Both the position numbers and the translations under genes were made by a program. A stretch of DNA of 64,000 nt from Risungbinella massiliensis (GTDB lineage Bacteria; Bacillota; Bacilli; Thermoactinomycetales; Thermoactinomycetaceae), in the NCBI RefSeq assembly GCF_000942395.1, contig NZ_LN812102.1:1805529-1869528 (forward strand). Direction: 5' to 3'. Positions 10,635 to 21,395 of this stretch are shown here, one piece after another (the stretch's first letter is position 1; each line of letters begins with the position of its first letter). The notes below the pieces were generated by a model. The model was given only the letters and a program-made list of their open reading frames with translations, was not told where the DNA came from and did not search any database.

Positions 10635-10786
10635 CCTTATCTCACCACCTTTACAAGGAATAATCACTTTATTATATCATGCTAAGTGAAATTACAAGTT
10701 ACTTATCCTATTACTCTATTCTTTAAAAAAGGAAAAATATAGCGATTCTAATATATATAATAAATAATAGAGAGGGAGGGACTGGT

Positions 10787-11060
10787 ATGACTCTAAAAGT
10801 TATAAAACTAGTTGAAGATCAGCATTATCGAGACGCAATTCGGGTAGGCGAGTATGCATTCCGCTACAAAGTGTCCGAAGAAAAAATCGCAGATCATCGA
10901 AATGCAAAAAAGATTTCATCATCTGTATGGGATATTCGAGGATAAAAGCCTCGTCTCCAAACTTCAACAGGTTGGAGCGATTGCGGGTGAGGAATGTTTA
11001 TTAGAACAATGGAAAAAAATGATTCCTCGTTCACAATCGTTTACCTACGATTTCTTTTAA
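10787..11060 (+). pseudogene. Decayed Eis-like GNAT acetyltransferase fragment
   Basis: From an ATG with a good GGGAGGG site, one frame reads about 42 residues ending in DHRNAKK and then runs into a stop. The next frame continues sensibly as FHHLYGIFEDKSLVSKLQ. Joined, they resemble the N-terminus of Eis-type acetyltransferases (GEYAFRYKVSEE, then GIFEDKSLVSKL). The break falls at a run of six A (10903-10912), where removal of one A restores the frame. The remainder jumps to an unrelated-looking tail (EQWKKMIPRSQSFTYDFF) and stops near 90 residues, far short of the family length of about 400. It is therefore both frameshifted and deleted. It is the only plus-strand gene remnant in this block. 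Confidence 0.7.
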
Positions 11061-11083
11061 AATCGATCCATTGTAAAGTAACA

Positions 11084-11144
11084 AATAAAGCTGTTTGACA
11101 AGGTTTGTGCTGCCACCTTACAACGTCAAACAGCTTTTTATTTG
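11084..11144. terminator. Bidirectional terminator between the GNAT remnant and rnr
   Basis: A 17-bp stem (AAATAAAGCTGTTTGAC and near-perfect complement) flanked by A and T tracts serves the converging units: the pseudogene on plus and rnr on minus. Confidence 0.88.
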
Positions 11145-11164
11145 GATTACTGCCTTTAATCAAG

Positions 11165-13516
11165 TTACTTCCGTTTTCGTCTACGCTTTGGAGGCGCTGA
11201 ACTACCCTTTCCAGACTTGGAAGCCCCTTTTCCTGCCTTGCTTTGCAGATGTACGCCACCTTTCGATTTTCCTTTCTTTCCACCTTTAGGTGAACGAGGC
11301 TTCTCTTTACTTCGACGTGTTTTCTCTTCTGCCTTTTTGCTTCTTCTTTTCTTTCGGAGATGATCATATTCCTCAAACTGCTGCGTTGGGGTATGCTCAA
11401 GCAATTCAAAATCAATCTTGCGTTCTTCAAGGTTGACGTTACTCACTTTGATTTTTACTTGATCTCCAATACGGAAAATCCGTTTGGTACGCTCCCCGAT
11501 CAAACTATAAGTAGATTCATCGTAATGATAGTAATCATCGTTCAGGTAACTAACATGAATTAAACCTTCAATCGTGTTAGAAAGCTCCACAAAGATCCCG
11601 AAGTTAGTTACGCTACTAATAATTCCCGTAAATTCTTCTCCAATTCGTTCACTCATGTACTCTGCATATTTCAGATCATTGGTTTCCCGCTCGGCATCAA
11701 TCGCTAAACGCTCTCGAACGGAAGAATGTTGTGCGGCTTCTGGCAAATATGCCTGTAACTGTTCGATTCTTTCTACTGACAGCGTACCTTTTTCTAACAC
11801 TTCTCGAATGACCCGATGAATAAGTAAGTCAGGATAACGACGAATTGGCGAGGTAAAATGGGAATAAAACTCAGCAGCTAAACCAAAATGCCCCAGACTT
11901 TCTGCAGCATAGCGAGCTTGCTTCATCGAGCGAAGCAGGACGGTGCTAATCACTTGTTCCTCTGGACGGCCTGATACTTGATCCAACAAGGTTTGAAGTG
12001 CTCTTGGTCGAACCTTATCGGCTTTTCCTTTCACAGAGTGTCCAAAGGTAGTAATGAACTGAAAGAAACTCTGAAGTCGCTCAGCGTCTGGATTCTCATG
12101 AATTCGATAAACGAAAGGTACTTCTAGTCGATAGAAATGTTCTGCAACTGTTTCGTTCGCTGCTAACATAAACTCTTCAATTAGTTGTTCGGAGACTGTT
12201 CGCGGACGTTTTACAATATCAGTTGGCTTCCCTGTCTCATCCACCAAAATCTTGGATTCGGAGAAGTTAAAGTCAATTGCTCCACGACGGAAACGCTTCT
12301 TTCTTAGGGTTTCAGCTAACTTTGCCATCGCCCGAAAGTGTTCTACCAGAGGTTCGTAGCGCTTGATTAATTCAGGATCTTCCTCGACCAAAATTTTGGT
12401 CACATCTCCATAGGTCATCCGTTCATTGGTTCGAATTACACTGGCGTATATCTCATGATCCACCACTTCACCAGTAGCATCTATCTCCATATCACAAGTC
12501 ATCGTGAGTCGATCCACTTTGGGATTCAGGCTACAAATTCCATTGGATAGACGTTTAGGCAACATAGGAATAACCCGATCTACTAAGTAGACACTACAGC
12601 CACGTTCATATGCTTCTCGATCTAGCGCACTCCCTTCTCTCACGTAATAGCTAACATCTGCGATATGTACCCCTAATCGTACATTCCCATTGTCTAGCTT
12701 TTCGATCGAGACTGCGTCATCCAAATCTTTCGCATCTGCTCCATCAATCGTAACCATCACTCGATCCCGAAGATCGCGTCGTTCTCGAATTTCTTCTTCT
12801 GAAATCTTATCTGGCACTTCATCTGCTTCTGAAACCACTTCAGCAGGAAAAGCTTCTGGTAAACCATGCTTGCGAATGATCGAAAGAATATCCACTCCTG
12901 GCTCATCCGAAAACCCTAGGATTTCGGTTATTTGTCCTTCTGCGCTATTGCGTGCAGTTGGGAAGTGGAGAAACTTAACCACAACCTTTTGACCTACCTG
13001 TGCATTTTGCTGATGTTCTGGAGCTACAAAGATATCAAATTTCAGTTTTGGATCATCCGGAACCACAAAAGCAAAATGATCGGAATGGCGTTGAAAGGTT
13101 CCGACAATGCTATCCCGTTTCCGTTTCACCACACGTACTACTTCACCTTCTGGTCGTCGATCTGAATTCTTTGCTTTATAAACCCTTGCCAATACGGTAT
13201 CTCCGTCCATCGCACCATGAATATCCTCAGAATGGACATAGAGATCTTGTACCCCTGGTTGATCAGGAAGGACAAAAGCAAATCCTTTGGAATGAGCTTG
13301 TAAAATCCCACGAATCATTTGAAGTCTTTCTGGCATAGCAAAACGTTTTGCTTTGGTCTGTAGAATCTTTCCCTCTGCTTCCAGCTCTGCAATCATCTGA
13401 TGAAAAGCTTCTGTATCTTCTTCCGGTACAGACAACGCTTCCTGCAATTCCTGTAGTGTCAATGGCTTATACGCCTTTTCTAACATAAATTGACGTAGTT
13501 CTAGTTCTGTAGTCAA
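11165..13516 (-). CDS. rnr: Ribonuclease R
   Basis: RNase R is a processive 3'-5' exoribonuclease that degrades structured RNA, including mRNAs freed by tmRNA. The 783-residue product shows an N-terminal winged-helix region, two cold-shock domains (about 70-225), the RNB catalytic domain with DGADAKDLDDAVS near 260 and the TSPIRRYPDLL signature near 570, an S1 domain (about 635-715) and a long Lys/Arg-rich tail. The start is TTG with AAGGAGAG upstream. It lies between an esterase gene and smpB as in B. subtilis. Confidence 0.97.
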   Translation of the reverse strand: MTTELELRQFMLEKAYKPLTLQELQEALSVPEEDTEAFHQMIAELEAEGKILQTKAKRFAMPERLQMIRGILQAHSKGFAFVLPDQPGVQDLYVHSEDIHGAMDGDTVLARVYKAKNSDRRPEGEVVRVVKRKRDSIVGTFQRHSDHFAFVVPDDPKLKFDIFVAPEHQQNAQVGQKVVVKFLHFPTARNSAEGQITEILGFSDEPGVDILSIIRKHGLPEAFPAEVVSEADEVPDKISEEEIRERRDLRDRVMVTIDGADAKDLDDAVSIEKLDNGNVRLGVHIADVSYYVREGSALDREAYERGCSVYLVDRVIPMLPKRLSNGICSLNPKVDRLTMTCDMEIDATGEVVDHEIYASVIRTNERMTYGDVTKILVEEDPELIKRYEPLVEHFRAMAKLAETLRKKRFRRGAIDFNFSESKILVDETGKPTDIVKRPRTVSEQLIEEFMLAANETVAEHFYRLEVPFVYRIHENPDAERLQSFFQFITTFGHSVKGKADKVRPRALQTLLDQVSGRPEEQVISTVLLRSMKQARYAAESLGHFGLAAEFYSHFTSPIRRYPDLLIHRVIREVLEKGTLSVERIEQLQAYLPEAAQHSSVRERLAIDAERETNDLKYAEYMSERIGEEFTGIISSVTNFGIFVELSNTIEGLIHVSYLNDDYYHYDESTYSLIGERTKRIFRIGDQVKIKVSNVNLEERKIDFELLEHTPTQQFEEYDHLRKKRRSKKAEEKTRRSKEKPRSPKGGKKGKSKGGVHLQSKAGKGASKSGKGSSAPPKRRRKRK

Positions 13517-13544
13517 ATGCTTCTCTCCTTACATGTCTTTTGCT

Positions 13545-14294
13545 TTAAAGTCTCTCAATAAAAGCCTCTACCTCGGCAAATACTTTTTTTCTTTCTTTAT
13601 CCAATGTAATTATATGAGAGGATTTTTCATACCAGCTGAGTTCCTTAACAGACGACGATATCTTCTCCAAAATATAAGGTGCACTTTTAGGATCTACAGT
13701 TTGGTCATTTCGAGCCTGAATAATTAAGGTAGGAACAGTAACTTTTGGTAATCTCCTTTTGACTTGTCGAATCAGACGATTCAGATTTCCAATGCTACGA
13801 AGCGGAGTTCGATCATAAGAAGCTAAGTTAGCTTCCATAAACGGATCTCGCTCCTTTTTTTCACGTGGTAAATAAGGAGGAAAGAAAAATTGAAAGAAAT
13901 CAACATAAGGTGCCCGGCGATCCCTTACCCAAATCGGTGCACATAGAGAAACAACACCTTTTACTTCTTCTTCCGTAGCAAGATAGAGCGATAATGCTCC
14001 TCCCATAGATAGACCTACTACTACGATCTCTTTTATTCCTTCTTGCTTCATTTTGTGATAAGTGTCTAGTACACTTTTCCACCAATCACGCCAAGTGGTA
14101 TTTCGCATTTCTTCTGGAGTGGTTCCGTGTCCTGCTAATAGCGGTGCATATACAGTATATCCTTTGGAATGTAGATACTCACCCATTGGACGCATTTCAG
14201 AAGGAGAGCCTGTAAAACCGTGTAAAAGTAGAATGCCCGTTTTTTCCCCTCGATAAATAAAAGGTTCCGGAGATCGCGGTTGTATTTGCAACAC
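13545..14294 (-). CDS. Alpha/beta-hydrolase carboxylesterase (YvaK/Est30-like)
   Basis: A cytoplasmic monoacylglycerol-lipase or carboxylesterase-type hydrolase of about 249 residues. The oxyanion region is LLHGFTGSPSEM, the nucleophile elbow is GLSMGGALS, and late Asp and His residues occur in QARNDQTVDP and SSHIITLD. The start is the GTG just after GGAGG; a longer version would place that Shine-Dalgarno inside the coding region. The next codon, TTG, is an alternative. It occupies the yvaK position between secG and rnr in a conserved cluster; the natural substrate is unknown. Confidence 0.9.
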   Translation of the reverse strand: MLQIQPRSPEPFIYRGEKTGILLLHGFTGSPSEMRPMGEYLHSKGYTVYAPLLAGHGTTPEEMRNTTWRDWWKSVLDTYHKMKQEGIKEIVVVGLSMGGALSLYLATEEEVKGVVSLCAPIWVRDRRAPYVDFFQFFFPPYLPREKKERDPFMEANLASYDRTPLRSIGNLNRLIRQVKRRLPKVTVPTLIIQARNDQTVDPKSAPYILEKISSSVKELSWYEKSSHIITLDKERKKVFAEVEAFIERL

Positions 14295-14492
14295 AATACC
14301 TCCTTCGCTCTTGTTCAAAATGAAACTCCCATCAGTGGTTGTTTACTTCTAACACGGATGCTCATCAAAACAGCTGAAACTCCATGTGAGTTTCCCTATC
14401 TTCTTTTCCTTTCTCGTATCGAAATCAGCTTTTAATCGGAGTGCGATAAACTTTATTTTCCCCAGTTTTCGGATAACTCATCTATCCAACAA

Positions 14493-14532
14493 CAAAAAAA
14501 ACCTACTATCGTATCTTCTATCGAATAGTAGG
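14493..14532 (-). terminator. Terminator after secG
   Basis: The stem CCTACTAT with its complement is followed on the minus strand by eight T residues. It separates secG from the esterase-rnr-smpB unit. Confidence 0.88.
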
Positions 14533-14550
14533 CATGTTTTTGAGCTTTTG

Positions 14551-14784
14551 TTATTTGATAAAATAACCAACAACTAGTGCTGCGATCATAAACAAAGTAG
14601 CCAGAACGGTTGTTAGTTTCCCCAATAATGCATCCATTCCACGTGCTTTTGCTTTCCCCATCACGTGCTCTGCTCCTCCACCGATCGTACCAGATAGACC
14701 AGCACTCTTACTGGATTGGAGCAATACAACGAGGATCAATCCCACACTGACAATAGATAGCACAATTTTTGCAGCTAATTCCAT
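14551..14784 (-). CDS. secG: Preprotein translocase subunit SecG
   Basis: SecG is a small partner of the SecYE channel. The 77-residue product has two membrane helices (about 4-24 and 55-75) separated by the conserved LLQSSKSAGLSGTIGGG region. A GGGGGT site precedes the ATG. It heads the secG-est-rnr-smpB-ssrA neighbourhood known from Bacillus. Confidence 0.96.
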   Translation of the reverse strand: MELAAKIVLSIVSVGLILVVLLQSSKSAGLSGTIGGGAEHVMGKAKARGMDALLGKLTTVLATLFMIAALVVGYFIK

Positions 14785-14940
14785 CTAGCAAGACCCCCTA
14801 AGCCTTTTTCACTCATGTAAATGTATCACAGATACAGTCAAGTCAGCAAATATTTGCCGAAGATAAATCATAAAAAGACACTATAATAGCAATATATTTA
14901 AAATTATTTGACCTATTATAGTATGGAAGAAGAAAATAAA

Positions 14941-14972
14941 ACACCTCTCAAATCCTAATTTTTGGGAGGTGT
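14941..14972 (-). terminator. Probable terminator of the PHB-depolymerase-like gene
   Basis: Arms ACACCTC-CAAA and TTTG-GAGGTGT form a stem followed by TTTATTTTC on the minus strand, about 100 nt past the esterase stop. Confidence 0.65.
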
Positions 14973-15069
14973 ATGCTTTATCAACAACAAACAGAGAATT
15001 GATTCTAAACCAGAGTAAAAAAGCCAGTTCCTATTTAGGACCCTGTTAGAAGAATAAGAACTATGATTA

Positions 15070-16833
15070 CTAATATTTTACGATCAGAGTCGGGCGATGA
15101 TTTTCATTTTCTCCTCCATGCAAATAGAGGACATTTGGCAAATAACCTGCTGTTGTAGTACCCCGAATCCGAAACTGTGTTTTGCCTGTTGTATTGACCA
15201 TTTGAAAAGCATACGGGGGTAGTTCTACATCTACATAGTGACCATCTACCAATGGAACAGAAAAAGTAGCGATACTGGGTGATGTGGCGTCTACAGAATA
15301 ATCAGTCTGCTGCAAACCAGAAGTACCAAACACACCCTTTTTGATATCTAATGATAAGTTATGGATCGAACCAGATAGGGATTCACGATAGATCCGTAAT
15401 TTGACGGATTTAATGGAATGATGATCGGGCAGATCGCTTGTATCAAAGGAGAGAATCGTACGATAAGTGTCCGTATTATACATTCCTTTATCTCCAACCA
15501 TACTCCGATTACTACTAATTCCATCAATCATGTATCTCCCTACATACCCATCTTCACTTCCTATTGAGTACTTAATAAATTGGGTCGGAATCGAGGAATC
15601 AATAATATATTCCTTTGTTTGTACAGCCTCTTTATTCCCTTTGGTCTCCACACTAAAGTATTTTAAAGTAGTTGTAGTACTGATATTGATCGGTTCAGTA
15701 TACACAGTAGAGCTCGTCGTAGGCGTCGAACCATCAGTGGTGTAATAAGTAGTTCCTGGGATGTTGGTCGTTAGCTTTACCGCAATGGGACCAGCATAGG
15801 TTCCGCTTGCATGAGAGGCTGTCGTAGTAATCGTGGATTGATCACTAAAAAATTCCCACATTAATTGACTCGCTTTTGGTCCCCTCCCATCTGTATGACT
15901 ACCATCTACATTCCCACCTGACCATGTATGGCCCATCGTCTGAATAGAATACTTCTCCATAATAGTGTTACCAGCATTATTTTTGTAGAGATGACGTGTA
16001 TACGAGTATCCTCCTGGAACTTGACTACTGATGGTTTGGGATGGAGTGTCATGGATACTCTGGTTATCCAATCCGTCATCCGCTAGATCGTTAGTCTGTG
16101 CCCATTGGGTAAGGACTTGATCACCATTTTTAGGTATAACCGTGGTATCCCCTGTTCCATGAAATACAATCGTGCGTACCACCCGTTTATGGCTTCCCAT
16201 TTGATTGTAGGCCGCAATTCCTTGTTTGTCCGGATCAGGGCCACCTGTTGAGTACATAGCGTTGTATGCTCCTACTACAGTCGTAGCTGCTTGGTATTCT
16301 AAACCAGCATGAACTGCAATCGCAGAAAACACATCTGGGTAAGTTGCACCCATAATCACACTCATAGCTGCACCTGCAGATAATCCCCCCACATAGATTC
16401 GCTTCTGATCAATTGAGTAGTTACTTTTCACACTATTTACTACTCCAACGATCGAAGAAGGCTCCCCTTTGCCGCGAGTTTGATGATTTGGATCAAACCA
16501 ATTCCAGCAAAAATTAGGATTGGCTGTGGAAGGTTGTTCGGGATACACGACGATAAAATTATATTGCTCTGCGTACGTATTCATTTCTGTTCCAACAGCA
16601 AAGTCATCCGGATTTTGGGTACATCCATGAAGCATCACTACGAGAGGCATCGGGTTCCCAGTATAACCCGAAGGAATATAGATCTTATAAACTCGCCCGT
16701 CTGGCGCTGTATCGCGCATGTATTGTCCTGATGCATGAATTTCTGGAGTAGAGATGGTCATAGAAGTAACTAATCCTAATAGCAACATAATAACTAACAT
16801 CACTCGGAAAAAATGATTTTTCTTCCTTACCAA
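15070..16833 (-). CDS. Secreted PHB-depolymerase-family esterase with two C-terminal accessory domains
   Basis: A 587-residue exported hydrolase. Residues 1-34 form a signal peptide (basic start, long hydrophobic core, cleavage near IHA). The esterase domain (about 36-330) has the oxyanion motif LHGC (68-71), nucleophile Ser152 in GGLSAG, a likely acid Asp229 in HGTGDT and His302 in MGHTW. Residues about 337-410 form a chitobiase/CHB_HEX_C-type domain (YYTTDGSTPT). The last 165 residues resemble a CBM96/DNRLRE-type beta-sandwich. The substrate could be polyhydroxyalkanoate, feruloylated xylan or another ester polymer; the accessory domains suggest binding to an insoluble polymer. The start is TTG with AGGAGTG upstream. 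It is a lone gene. Confidence 0.85.
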   Translation of the reverse strand: MVRKKNHFFRVMLVIMLLLGLVTSMTISTPEIHASGQYMRDTAPDGRVYKIYIPSGYTGNPMPLVVMLHGCTQNPDDFAVGTEMNTYAEQYNFIVVYPEQPSTANPNFCWNWFDPNHQTRGKGEPSSIVGVVNSVKSNYSIDQKRIYVGGLSAGAAMSVIMGATYPDVFSAIAVHAGLEYQAATTVVGAYNAMYSTGGPDPDKQGIAAYNQMGSHKRVVRTIVFHGTGDTTVIPKNGDQVLTQWAQTNDLADDGLDNQSIHDTPSQTISSQVPGGYSYTRHLYKNNAGNTIMEKYSIQTMGHTWSGGNVDGSHTDGRGPKASQLMWEFFSDQSTITTTASHASGTYAGPIAVKLTTNIPGTTYYTTDGSTPTTSSTVYTEPINISTTTTLKYFSVETKGNKEAVQTKEYIIDSSIPTQFIKYSIGSEDGYVGRYMIDGISSNRSMVGDKGMYNTDTYRTILSFDTSDLPDHHSIKSVKLRIYRESLSGSIHNLSLDIKKGVFGTSGLQQTDYSVDATSPSIATFSVPLVDGHYVDVELPPYAFQMVNTTGKTQFRIRGTTTAGYLPNVLYLHGGENENHRPTLIVKY

Positions 16834-17026
16834 CTTGAATCACTCCTATCCTAATTAATTTAATATTCACATAAATTAGAATATAATTATTTACATTCAT
16901 TGTAAACAGAGAAAAAGAAGTATCTACTTTTTTTGAGAAAAACCATTTGCTTCTCTACTTTTCAGGTAGGTCGGGACGCTCAAACACCAAATTCACATTC
17001 AAAATCCTAACAAAAGTCAAATGTTT

Positions 17027-17055
17027 GCCCTTTTTGAGATGCGACTATGAACGGT
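17027..17055 (+). repeat. Intergenic motif, copy A (related to 49993-50020)
   Basis: Starting GCCCTTTTTGAGATGCGACT, this stretch matches 24 of 28 positions of the motif at 49993-50020, with one T indel. Both copies lie in intergenic DNA. No function is recognised. It runs into the GC-rich block described next. Confidence 0.45.
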
Positions 17056-17130
17056 AGGGAGCCGGAGCAGATCCCTCAGGACAGGCAGGACAAACAGAAG
17101 CGGGAGAACCGGCGGCGCGCCTATGTCTAA
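17047..17130 (+). other. GC-rich block with a 27-codon open frame of foreign look
   Basis: Within a 398-base gap between the esterase and the next gene, about 85 bases are far richer in GC than their surroundings (51 of 81 coding bases). An ATG-to-TAA frame of 27 codons uses AGG, CGG, CCG, GAG and CAG, unlike neighbouring genes, and encodes a very basic and acidic peptide ending RENRRRAYV. There is no Shine-Dalgarno site. It contains an isolated GGCGCGCC. It is probably a remnant of transferred DNA, for example a mobile element end, not an expressed gene. The rest of the gap is A/T-rich and shows nothing else. Confidence 0.4.
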
Positions 17131-17173
17131 CTTTGCTTTATGCAACAAGCTGTCAATATTTTTAACTGCAACC

Positions 17174-17210
17174 AAAAACCAACCTGATAGTTTAAATCAG
17201 GTTGGTTTTA
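17174..17210 (-). terminator. Terminator of the SRPBCC-like gene
   Basis: A 13-14 bp stem (AACCAACCTGAT and complement) with a short loop is followed by T5 on the minus strand, just after the stop of the next gene. Confidence 0.85.
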
Positions 17211-17231
17211 TTTTTACCAAAAGAAATTTGC

Positions 17232-17741
17232 TTAATTAAAAAAATCAGCTTCAATTCTATATTTCATATCTTGTATAAACACATTTGGGTCGAACTTAGA
17301 GAATCGAAACATTAAGCGATTTAACCAACTAATAAAAGAATATGAATATGTATATTGAAGCGATGTTGTCTGCTCATCTACTTTTTTCAAAAGATACTCT
17401 GTTTTGATGTTGGCGATCTTCTCCATCGTGTAAGACTCTACTATTTTTTTCTGATCTGGTGTTTCTAAAAAGTCCAGAATAGTAAAATCAAATTCTTTGT
17501 GAACATACTCATCCACAGGTGCCGATTCACGTTTTAAAAAAGACGAACTTACTATTTTCAAATCAAAAGTACGGCGGTAGATACTTCCTACAATCTTATC
17601 TGTTATCGAAATCGGGTCATTTGATAACAATTTGGTTGGTGAGCTAATTTTCATTTTGTCCAACGGTCCATAAAAATATAAAAACAGTTGATCAATTGGT
17701 ACATTGATTATAATTTCAGCTGTATCTTGTAGTTTTGCCAT
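17232..17741 (-). CDS. Hypothetical protein, possible SRPBCC (START-like) fold
   Basis: The 169-residue soluble protein begins with a pattern typical of SRPBCC lipid-binding proteins (TAEIIINVPIDQLFLYFYGPLDKMK), then beta-rich stretches and a C-terminal helix (FIQDMKYRIEADFF). No catalytic motif is visible. The fold assignment is by pattern only. The ATG is chosen because AAGGGG lies about 11 nt upstream; a GTG 12 nt earlier would overlap that site. It diverges from the membrane-protein gene at 17882. Confidence 0.6.
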   Translation of the reverse strand: MAKLQDTAEIIINVPIDQLFLYFYGPLDKMKISSPTKLLSNDPISITDKIVGSIYRRTFDLKIVSSSFLKRESAPVDEYVHKEFDFTILDFLETPDQKKIVESYTMEKIANIKTEYLLKKVDEQTTSLQYTYSYSFISWLNRLMFRFSKFDPNVFIQDMKYRIEADFFN

Positions 17742-17881
17742 ATGATATATCACCCCTTGTTGTTTAAGTAAACTATTATCGAAATGATAATCAGTTCTAA
17801 ACAGGTTGTCTTTATTTTTCTAGAAGATAAGGGAAAACTATCTCCATAGAAAGATTGATTATACAGATTGGAGAACCTGTT

Positions 17882-18349
17882 ATGATTACTGCTGAAACCT
17901 TATGGGTCTTCTTGTTATTATGTGTTATTTATTACGTCGGAATAAAATATATAAACATATCTCAATCATGGAATAGGAAATTATATATCTCATTTTCCCT
18001 TTGGTTTGGTTTAATCTTTCTTTTGACATTATGGTTCTTAAGTGATGAAGAAATCACCCAATATTCTTTTCAAGGGATTCTCTTCTCTTTTCTTGTACCT
18101 ATTATTTCATTATTTGTTAGCTTTATTGTGATTGGATTACCTATCTCATTATTATCTGATCGTATTGCAAAAGATCCATTTCGGATCATCAAATCACTAC
18201 TAATCCACGTTTCTCCAGTTATTTTATTATCATTTATTAATTGGAGATATTCCGAATTTCTCCTTCTAGCTTTAATCTATTGGGTTATAGATGAACTACT
18301 TAGAAGAACGCCTGAAACGAATAAGATAAGAAACATGAAACCGCATTAG
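17882..18349 (+). CDS. Hypothetical membrane protein
   Basis: A 155-residue protein with four to five hydrophobic helices (about 5-25, 40-60, 70-105 and 115-140), no enzymatic motif and a charged C-terminus (RRTPETNKIRN). An ATG with GGAGA 7-8 nt upstream is preferred over an upstream TTG. It is convergent with eno; the shared terminator lies in between. Not recognised. Confidence 0.65.
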   Translation: MITAETLWVFLLLCVIYYVGIKYINISQSWNRKLYISFSLWFGLIFLLTLWFLSDEEITQYSFQGILFSFLVPIISLFVSFIVIGLPISLLSDRIAKDPFRIIKSLLIHVSPVILLSFINWRYSEFLLLALIYWVIDELLRRTPETNKIRNMKPH

Positions 18350-18393
18350 ATTGCTCACTCCAATCATCTTAAATCGATTTTTAATCTTAATAC

Positions 18394-18430
18394 ACAAAAA
18401 AGGACGGATTATCTCCGCCCTTCTTTTTTT
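18394..18430. terminator. Terminator after eno, usable both ways
   Basis: The stem AAGGRCGGA with its complement (one G-T pair), a 5-nt loop and T or A runs on both sides ends the glycolytic operon on minus and the membrane-protein gene on plus. Confidence 0.88.
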
Positions 18431-18435
18431 TAACA

Positions 18436-19779
<1,344 letters not shown>

Positions 19780-19849
19780 TCATCTCATCTGAAAATTGGA
19801 TTCATTACATACCAGATTTTCTCCGTTATGAGTATATTGAAGCAGCTTA

Positions 19850-21394
19850 TTATTTCTCGGTGATCAAGGTTGTTCCAGTCATTTCAGCGGGTTTGTCTAC
19901 CCCTAACAGATCCAGCATCGTAGGAGTGAGATCTGCTAAGATTCCATCATTACGAAGCTCTACTCCTTTTTTGGTCACAATGCAAGGGACAGGAAAGGTA
20001 GTATGCGCGGTATAAGGATTACCATTTAAATCCGTAACCATGTCTGCATTTCCATGATCAGCAGTGATAATGGCAACTCCTTCTTTTTCCAAGACAAGGT
20101 CTACAATTTTGCCCAGACATTCATCGACCGTTTCAATCGCTTTGACCGTTGGTTCCAGTTTTCCAGAGTGCCCTACCATGTCCGGATTGGCAAAGTTTAG
20201 GATAATCGTATCAAATTTATCTGCCTCAATCTCTTTTAACAAGGCCTCGGTTACTTGATAGGCACTCATTTCTGGTTTCTCATCATAAGTAGCCACATCT
20301 TTTGGAGAACTAATCAAAATCCGCTCTTCGCCAGGAAACTCTTCCTCACGCCCTCCATTAAAGAAGAAGGTAACATGAGGGTATTTTTCCGTCTCCGCAA
20401 TCCGAAGTTGTTTCAGATTGTTTTGAGCGATTACTTCTCCATAGGTATTATCTAAGTTTGTTGGCTTGTATGCAACATACCCATCGACCGCTTCACTAAA
20501 ATGCGTGAGACATACATAGTATAAGTTGTCCAACTTTTTGGGGCCTCGATCAAAACCTCGGAAATCACTGTTGGTAAATGCTAAGGAGATCTGAATCGCA
20601 CGGTCTGGACGGAAGTTATAAAAAATGATGGAATCGTTACTATTAATCGTACCCACAGGCTGGTCATTCTCATCTACAATGACTGTTGGCATAACAAATT
20701 CATCAAAAATCGACTTCTCATAAGACTCTTTTACCGCTGTAACGGCTTCTTTGTAGTGAGGTCCGTGTCCATACACCATTGCATTATATGATTTCTCTGT
20801 ACGTTCCCAACGCTTGTCACGATCCATTGCATAATAACGCCCTTGGATCGTTGCGATCTGACCAACACCAATTTCATCCATCTTAGCCTCTAGTTCTTCG
20901 ATGTAACGGATCGCACTATCAGGTGAGACATCCCGACCATCTAAGAATCCATGAATGTAAACTTTTTGTAGCCGTTCTTTCGCTGCCAATTCCAACAATG
21001 CAAAGAGATGTTTGATATGGCTATGTACACCACCATCCGACAACAAACCATACAGGTGTAAGCTACTATCATGCTTTTTTACATGTTCAATCGCATGGAG
21101 GAATGTTTCATTATCGAAAAAAGATCCTTCCGAAATTGCTTTTGTAACTCGGGTTAGATCTTGATATACAACCCGGCCAGCACCTATATTGAGATGTCCT
21201 ACTTCTGAGTTCCCCATCTGTCCTTCAGGAAGTCCTACTGCATTCCCACTTGCTTGGAGAGTAGTATGAGGAAACTGTGTCCAGTATCGGTCAAAGTTTG
21301 GTTTCTTTGCATGCGCAACTGCATTTCCTCTTGTTTCATCTCGCAAAGCAAACCCATCGAGAATAATGAGAATCGTCGGTTTGGGACGACTCAT
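19850..21394 (-). CDS. gpmI: 2,3-bisphosphoglycerate-independent phosphoglycerate mutase
   Basis: This Mn-dependent mutase interconverts 3- and 2-phosphoglycerate. The 514-residue product shows an alkaline-phosphatase-like metal site ([20 protein letters not shown]), the phosphoserine motif [13 protein letters not shown] and HSHIKHLFA-type histidines. The ATG lies 1 nt after the tpiA stop, with its Shine-Dalgarno (AAGGAGG) inside the end of tpiA, so translation is probably coupled. A longer reading starting inside tpiA is rejected. Confidence 0.97.
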   Translation of the reverse strand: MSRPKPTILIILDGFALRDETRGNAVAHAKKPNFDRYWTQFPHTTLQASGNAVGLPEGQMGNSEVGHLNIGAGRVVYQDLTRVTKAISEGSFFDNETFLHAIEHVKKHDSSLHLYGLLSDGGVHSHIKHLFALLELAAKERLQKVYIHGFLDGRDVSPDSAIRYIEELEAKMDEIGVGQIATIQGRYYAMDRDKRWERTEKSYNAMVYGHGPHYKEAVTAVKESYEKSIFDEFVMPTVIVDENDQPVGTINSNDSIIFYNFRPDRAIQISLAFTNSDFRGFDRGPKKLDNLYYVCLTHFSEAVDGYVAYKPTNLDNTYGEVIAQNNLKQLRIAETEKYPHVTFFFNGGREEEFPGEERILISSPKDVATYDEKPEMSAYQVTEALLKEIEADKFDTIILNFANPDMVGHSGKLEPTVKAIETVDECLGKIVDLVLEKEGVAIITADHGNADMVTDLNGNPYTAHTTFPVPCIVTKKGVELRNDGILADLTPTMLDLLGVDKPAEMTGTTLITEK

Positions 21395-21395
21395 A

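Noticed and set aside
10900-10920. Slippery heptamer A AAA AAG in the acetyltransferase remnant as a programmed frameshift
   Set aside because: The heptamer is in the right frame for a -1 shift, but the continuing frame needs a +1 shift, and the gene is truncated anyway.
17114-17121. GGCGCGCC (AscI) site as cloning-vector contamination
   Set aside because: No vector or linker sequence surrounds it; the block ends in native A/T-rich DNA on both sides.
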